Of a DNA stretch of 64,000 bases, positions 59,955-64,000 are shown one piece after another (the first letter of the stretch is position 1; each line of letters begins with the position of its first letter). Source of the stretch: Psychrobacillus soli (GTDB lineage: Bacteria > Bacillota > Bacilli > Bacillales_A > Planococcaceae); assembly GCF_006861775.1 (NCBI RefSeq), contig NZ_VDGG01000019.1:1-64000 (forward strand), in the 5' to 3' direction. A program made the position numbers and the translations under genes. The notes beneath the pieces were generated by a model. It saw nothing but the letters and a program-made list of their open reading frames with translations, was not told the DNA's origin and did not search any database.

Positions 59955-61372
59955 ATATAATTGAAAAGTTCTCTACGCAGCAACTTATTCGACCCATTGC
60001 GAGGTAATTGGTCTACAAAATAGTAATCCACTGGTTGCTTGTAAGGAGCTAATTGCTTTTTCATAAATGTTCTCAACTCTTCTTCGGAAGTTTCCCCTTT
60101 TAACACAACAAATGCTACAGGAACTCTCCCCCATTTGTCATCTAGTTTTCCTGTAACACCAGCTTCTTTTACTGCAGGATGTTTCACCAAGGCTTGTTCT
60201 ACTTCTGCTGGATAAATATTTTCTCCGCCAGAAATAATTAAATCGGACCGACGATCCACCACAAATAAATAGCCTTCTTCGTCCATATATCCCATATCAC
60301 CTGTATGTAGCCAACCATCCACTAATGGATTTGTCGATTCAGCTGCTCCAACATATCCCTTTGTCACATGTGGTCCTTTGATGCAAATTTCTCCGATTTC
60401 CTCATTCCCATCAATACGCACATCCGCAAAGAATAACGGTTTACCAGCAGAGCCTAGTTTGCGAAGAGCATCCTCACTTGCTAATGTCGTCGTTTGGGAT
60501 GCTGTTTCCGTCATACCGTATGTTTGTAAAACTGGAATATTTCGCTCGATTGCTCGCTCCAAATAATTTAAAGGCACTGGTCCTCCACCGACAATCACTG
60601 ATTGAAACGTATTAGGAAATGATAAACCTTTCGATTCTAATACAGTCAACATTCTTTCTAACATAACTGCAACGGCGGACATACGTGTAACAGTGCCAGA
60701 TAAAATTTCTTTGATAGCCGCTTCAGCATCAAATTTTGTATGCAAATTAATCGTCATTCCATAATAAACAGAACGCATTAATATAGAAAACCCACTAATA
60801 TGAAATAATGGCATCGTACATAACCAACAGTCATTTGGGTGAACACCTAGATTTAGGGCAGATCCAGTTGCATTCATCACATGATTCTCAAGGGATTGCC
60901 GTACACCTTTTGGACGCCCCGTCGTACCGGAAGTATACATAATCGTAATTGTACGTTCTTTTGTCCAATCTTTCTCTACTTCAAAGAAGGAACGCCCTAC
61001 ATTTTCAATTTCATCAAACGAATATTTATTGCTAAAAGACAAGCTTCTTTTATTATAATCATCGACCACTAAATAATCCGGCGCACTATCTGCTAATTGA
61101 TAGTTTAGCTCTTCTTCTGATAATCGTTCATTTAACAAAACAAGCTCACAACCTAGCTGCATACATGCATGCATGACAACTATTAACTTTGGATTGGAAG
61201 AAGCCAAAATGGCAATTCGCATTCCTTTTTCCATACCTTTTGTATGTAGTTTCTCTGCAAATTCGATTGCTTCCTCTGCCAACCTAGCAAATGTCCATTC
61301 CTGCTCATTAAATCGTAATGCGACTCGATCAGGCGTTAAACTCGCTCGTTTCATCAATAAATTTGGATACAT
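59942..61372 (-). CDS. menE: o-Succinylbenzoate-CoA ligase
   Basis: 476 aa ANL-superfamily enzyme. The P-loop-like motif is TIMYTSGTTGRPKGVRQ (about 145-161), with QTYGMTETASQTTTL (about 280-294), WLHTGDMGYMDEEGYLFVVD and the C-terminal Lys region PRNGSNKLLRREL. It activates o-succinylbenzoate with CoA in menaquinone synthesis. The start at 61372 has GGAAGAG 6 nt upstream. It is the last gene of menD-menH-menB-menE. Confidence 0.95.
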   Translation of the reverse strand: MYPNLLMKRASLTPDRVALRFNEQEWTFARLAEEAIEFAEKLHTKGMEKGMRIAILASSNPKLIVVMHACMQLGCELVLLNERLSEEELNYQLADSAPDYLVVDDYNKRSLSFSNKYSFDEIENVGRSFFEVEKDWTKERTITIMYTSGTTGRPKGVRQSLENHVMNATGSALNLGVHPNDCWLCTMPLFHISGFSILMRSVYYGMTINLHTKFDAEAAIKEILSGTVTRMSAVAVMLERMLTVLESKGLSFPNTFQSVIVGGGPVPLNYLERAIERNIPVLQTYGMTETASQTTTLASEDALRKLGSAGKPLFFADVRIDGNEEIGEICIKGPHVTKGYVGAAESTNPLVDGWLHTGDMGYMDEEGYLFVVDRRSDLIISGGENIYPAEVEQALVKHPAVKEAGVTGKLDDKWGRVPVAFVVLKGETSEEELRTFMKKQLAPYKQPVDYYFVDQLPRNGSNKLLRRELFNYIKNT

Positions 61373-61438
61373 AATTACTCTTCCTTTCAAAAAGAAGCTG
61401 CCCTATACGAATAGGGCAGCTCATACTAATTTAGGCAA

Positions 61439-62257
61439 TCACGGGAAACGAGGGAATTGACCAAAATCAGGTTTACGTTTTTCTTTAAATGAGTCGCGAC
61501 CTTCTTTTGCTTCATCTGTTGTGTAGTAAAGAAGTGTTGCATCTCCTGCCAATTGTTGAAGACCTGCTAAACCGTCTGTATCTGCATTCATCGCTGCTTT
61601 TAAGAAACGAAGTGCAGTTGGACTCATTTCTAACATCTCTTCACACCATTGTACAGTTTCGTCTTCTAATTGCTCATAAGGAACGACTGTATTAACTAGT
61701 CCCATATCAAGTGCTTGCTGTGCATCATATTGACGGCATAGATACCAAATTTCACGTGCCTTTTTATGACCGATAATACGAGCAAGATAACCTGAACCAT
61801 AACCAGCATCAAATGACCCTACTTTAGGACCAGTTTGTCCAAAACGAGCATTTTCGGCAGCAATTGTTAAGTCACATACGACATGAAGCACATGCCCTCC
61901 GCCAATTGCATAACCTGCTACCATTGCAACAACTGGTTTTGGAATAACACGGATTAAACGTTGTAGATCCAGTACGTTTAAACGAGGAATTTCGTCCTCT
62001 CCAACGTATCCACCATGCCCACGTACTTTTTGGTCTCCACCTGAACAGAAAGCATGCTCGCCTTCACCAGTTAAAATAATAACTCCAACGTTTTTATCAT
62101 CACGTGCGCGTGAAAATGCATCAATCATTTCCATCACCGTTTTCGGACGAAATGCATTGCGCACTTCCGGACGGTTAATCGTTACTTTCGCAATACCGTT
62201 GTAAAATTCATATTTAATATCTTCATATGTATGTAGCGTTGTCCATTCACGAGTCAT
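61439..62257 (-). CDS. menB: 1,4-Dihydroxy-2-naphthoyl-CoA synthase
   Basis: 272 aa crotonase-family enzyme. Signatures are [18 protein letters not shown] (about 19-36), [20 protein letters not shown] (oxyanion loop), [20 protein letters not shown] (about 115-134) and [17 protein letters not shown]. The C terminus [20 protein letters not shown] is typical of MenB. It closes the second ring to give DHNA-CoA. RBS GAGGAGG lies 7 nt upstream. Spacing to menH is 2 bp. Confidence 0.97.
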   Translation of the reverse strand: MTREWTTLHTYEDIKYEFYNGIAKVTINRPEVRNAFRPKTVMEMIDAFSRARDDKNVGVIILTGEGEHAFCSGGDQKVRGHGGYVGEDEIPRLNVLDLQRLIRVIPKPVVAMVAGYAIGGGHVLHVVCDLTIAAENARFGQTGPKVGSFDAGYGSGYLARIIGHKKAREIWYLCRQYDAQQALDMGLVNTVVPYEQLEDETVQWCEEMLEMSPTALRFLKAAMNADTDGLAGLQQLAGDATLLYYTTDEAKEGRDSFKEKRKPDFGQFPRFP

Positions 62258-62259
62258 CT

Positions 62260-63072
62260 TTATTCCTCCTCTAAAATAACTTTCTCTATTATTGTAGCAA
62301 AGATTTTCGGTTTTTCCACATGAATTGCATGCCCGGCATCTTTTACGACTACTAATTTTGCGTTCGGCAACTCATTTTCCATCCTTCTCGCAATAGCACA
62401 AAACTTCAAATCTAATTCCCCGACCAATAAAAACACGGGAATCGACAGTTCGCTTAAAACGTCCCAATAAGAAGGCTGAATTCCTGTACTAAAACCTCTC
62501 AAACTATTGCTAAGTCCTACTGCTGATTGAGCAAGTCTTTCCTCACGAATCACTTCCTGCTTTTCCACAGGCAACCTTTTTTGCGTATGGAATAAAGGAA
62601 TGCCTTCCCAAAAATCAACGAAAGAAATAACCCCTTCTTTCATAATCCGTTCTGCAAGCAATTCATCGGACAGCTTTCTTTTCTGTCGTTCCTCTTCGCC
62701 TGCGAGACCTGGAGAGCTACTCTCTAATATTAATGCATCTACGGGATATTTAGCGGCATATGCTAAAGCCAAACGTCCTCCCATCGAGTAGCCGACAAGC
62801 GTAAAATGAGTCCATTCCAATTGTTGAAATAACGCATGAAGTTCTCTTAGTTGCTCTTCTACAAAATAGTATGCGGAATCACTTGGTTTATCCGTTTGTC
62901 CATGTCCTATTAAATCTATCGTTAACAGTTCCATTGAGGAAGGAAGAAGACTAATTACTTCCTTCCAAGTACTGCTAGATCCCGTAAAACCATGTAACCA
63001 CACAACTTTTTTAGGGGCTCCGATATTATATCTCTTCATGTGCAAGTTTACAGAACGAACCATCAAATTCAT
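62260..63072 (-). CDS. menH: 2-Succinyl-6-hydroxy-2,4-cyclohexadiene-1-carboxylate synthase
   Basis: About 270 aa alpha/beta hydrolase. The nucleophile is in [20 protein letters not shown] (GYSMG, about 90), with [14 protein letters not shown] for the oxyanion loop, an Asp in LVGELDLKF and His in [13 protein letters not shown]. It eliminates pyruvate from SEPHCHC in menaquinone synthesis. I take the ATG at 63072, which overlaps the menD stop as ATGA; ATG at 63063 is an alternative. Operon position between menD and menB is standard. Confidence 0.92.
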   Translation of the reverse strand: MNLMVRSVNLHMKRYNIGAPKKVVWLHGFTGSSSTWKEVISLLPSSMELLTIDLIGHGQTDKPSDSAYYFVEEQLRELHALFQQLEWTHFTLVGYSMGGRLALAYAAKYPVDALILESSSPGLAGEEERQKRKLSDELLAERIMKEGVISFVDFWEGIPLFHTQKRLPVEKQEVIREERLAQSAVGLSNSLRGFSTGIQPSYWDVLSELSIPVFLLVGELDLKFCAIARRMENELPNAKLVVVKDAGHAIHVEKPKIFATIIEKVILEEE

Positions 63073-64000
63073 GCTTTCCAAATGGTATCTAACTCCTTCG
63101 AAATAGCCGTCCATAATTTCCGATGTGTCTCCGTATTTACTTGTCGATTCGTAAACACTTCAATAATTCGAATGTCTTTTATTTTAGGTTGTTTTAATAC
63201 TTGCTCAAATGCATCTTTTGAATGCACTGCATCATATTGCGCATCATACATTGCAGCAACATGTGAAAACTCTAGACCAGTTGGCGTCCCAAATAAATGC
63301 TCAAAGTAGTTTGTTTCCGTTGATTGTGGCAAATAAGAGAAAATACCGCCACCATCATTATTCATAATAACAATTGTACTATCTGTTTCATGAAACCTAC
63401 TTACTATTAATCCATTCACATCATGTAAAAAAGCAAGATCCCCAATTAGTAAATAGCCAGGTCGATTGGTTGCAGCTTGGACGCCTAATGCGGAAGATAC
63501 GACCCCATCAATTCCATTCGTCCCTCTATTTGCGTAAACTTGTACGTCTTTCGTTGTTTTATTGAAAAAGGTATCTACGTCGCGAATCGGCATACTACTG
63601 CTCGCAAATAAATCTACCCCATTAGGGAGTGCTTCGAATAATATACCCGCCAGGGCACCTTCATCTTCTTCGGTTTCTATATACGTTTGTATATGTTTCG
63701 TTGCAATATCGTTCGTTTTCGACCAATGGTTTAAATAACTCGATACTTGTTTTTCTTCCATTGGGATCCATAAAGAAGTGGCTTCCACTTGCGCATGATG
63801 TGTTACAAGATGAATAGAGTCTCGGAAAATAGGGCTTTCATCGACTACTATATACACATCTGGTTTACATGCTTTCAAAAATAAAGTAAGTGGCTTCGAT
63901 ACAGGTTGTGCTCCAAAACGAATCACGACACTTGGCATAGCTACTTGTTTAAATGCATCATTTTTCAAAATGGCATCGTATTGGTCTATGCATAGATCCA
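63069..64000 (-). CDS. menD: SEPHCHC synthase MenD, C-terminal part (cut by window edge)
   Basis: 310 residues of the C-terminal region of this ThDP-dependent enzyme; the frame is open to the last base of the window. Visible are VVIRFGAQPVSKPLTLFL (middle domain), ASSMPIRDVDTFF, and the ThDP/Mg-binding block YLLIGDLAFLHDVNGLIVSR with IVIMNNDGGGIFSYLPQ. It condenses isochorismate with the succinic semialdehyde unit from 2-oxoglutarate. A few residues differ from commonly seen forms, for example RGTNGIDGVVSSALG is intact. It overlaps menH by 4 bp. Confidence 0.95.
   Translation of the reverse strand, partial: DLCIDQYDAILKNDAFKQVAMPSVVIRFGAQPVSKPLTLFLKACKPDVYIVVDESPIFRDSIHLVTHHAQVEATSLWIPMEEKQVSSYLNHWSKTNDIATKHIQTYIETEEDEGALAGILFEALPNGVDLFASSSMPIRDVDTFFNKTTKDVQVYANRGTNGIDGVVSSALGVQAATNRPGYLLIGDLAFLHDVNGLIVSRFHETDSTIVIMNNDGGGIFSYLPQSTETNYFEHLFGTPTGLEFSHVAAMYDAQYDAVHSKDAFEQVLKQPKIKDIRIIEVFTNRQVNTETHRKLWTAISKELDTIWKA

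Overview
The window looks like chromosome from a low-GC Gram-positive, endospore-forming member of the Bacillales. Evidence is three T-box leaders, an S-box riboswitch, Zur boxes, strong AGGAGG ribosome binding sites, a cwlJ spore-cortex gene, and long runs of genes whose Bacillus subtilis counterparts are neighbours (ytnP-trmB-ytlR-ytlQ-thpR, dat-pepV-ytzE, ytzG-ytgP-ytfP, ytqA-ytqB, ytpA/ytoA, metK-pckA-ytmA, menDHBE). My inference is a Planococcaceae/Caryophanaceae genus such as Psychrobacillus or Lysinibacillus; only a database search could settle this. No rRNA, tRNA, CRISPR array or intact insertion sequence was found.

Layout. 1-8.6 kb is the more accessory end: a TrmB-type regulator divergent from a LysE exporter with matching operator-like sites; a T-box-controlled MFS transporter plus NUDIX hydrolase; a secreted transglycosylase; a Zur-controlled ZinT lipoprotein; small ORFs and gene fragments; and a LysR regulator. 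8.6-15.5 kb is one peptide/acyl-amino-acid uptake operon (M20 amidohydrolase, lipoprotein, two permeases, two ATPases) that converges on the LysR gene. 15.5-17.4 kb holds decayed DNA, including the 3' end of a group II intron, around cwlJ. 17.4-28 kb is conserved housekeeping: AHL-lactonase homologue, tRNA m7G methyltransferase, lipid kinase, RNA phosphodiesterase, D-amino acid aminotransferase, dipeptidase, pseudouridine synthase, lipid II flippase and a flavoprotein. 28-34.7 kb carries a papain-like enzyme, an Xre/DUF2975 pair, trpE-trpG behind a tryptophan T-box, and leuS behind a leucine T-box.

35-40.5 kb is a ketone-body/hydroxybutyrate utilisation cluster (GntP permease, 3-hydroxybutyrate dehydrogenase, ScoAB) with its own PAS-AAA-Fis regulator. 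That regulator lacks the GAFTGA loop needed to contact sigma-54, and the promoter region has inverted repeats and a cre-like site instead of a clear -24/-12 promoter. 40.5-48.6 kb holds an MFS exporter, tRNA-modification genes, a type III polyketide synthase pair, a malic enzyme, a divergent SAICAR-synthetase-family gene, a YtpA homologue whose nucleophile serine is replaced by glycine, and YtoA. 48.8-58.3 kb has glycerate kinase, SAM synthetase with S-box, PEP carboxykinase, small conserved genes, dps (sigma-B-type promoter) and yidD. 58.4-64 kb has a Zur-controlled zinc-binding lipoprotein and the menaquinone genes menE-menB-menH-menD, the last cut by the window edge.

The most unusual signal is intergenic. 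Four small arrays of short cores repeat at a 21-bp pitch (two DNA helical turns). They form two families: a TTAGTTGGAA core at 32126-32219 and, inverted, at 59769-59841; and a TTGGTTGCTTTC core at about 50136-50275 and, inverted, at 17130-17208. In addition, a roughly 270-bp palindromic dispersed element occurs at the start of the window and at 50317-50585, each copy just past the terminator of a minus-strand gene. I know of no named family that explains the 21-bp arrays.
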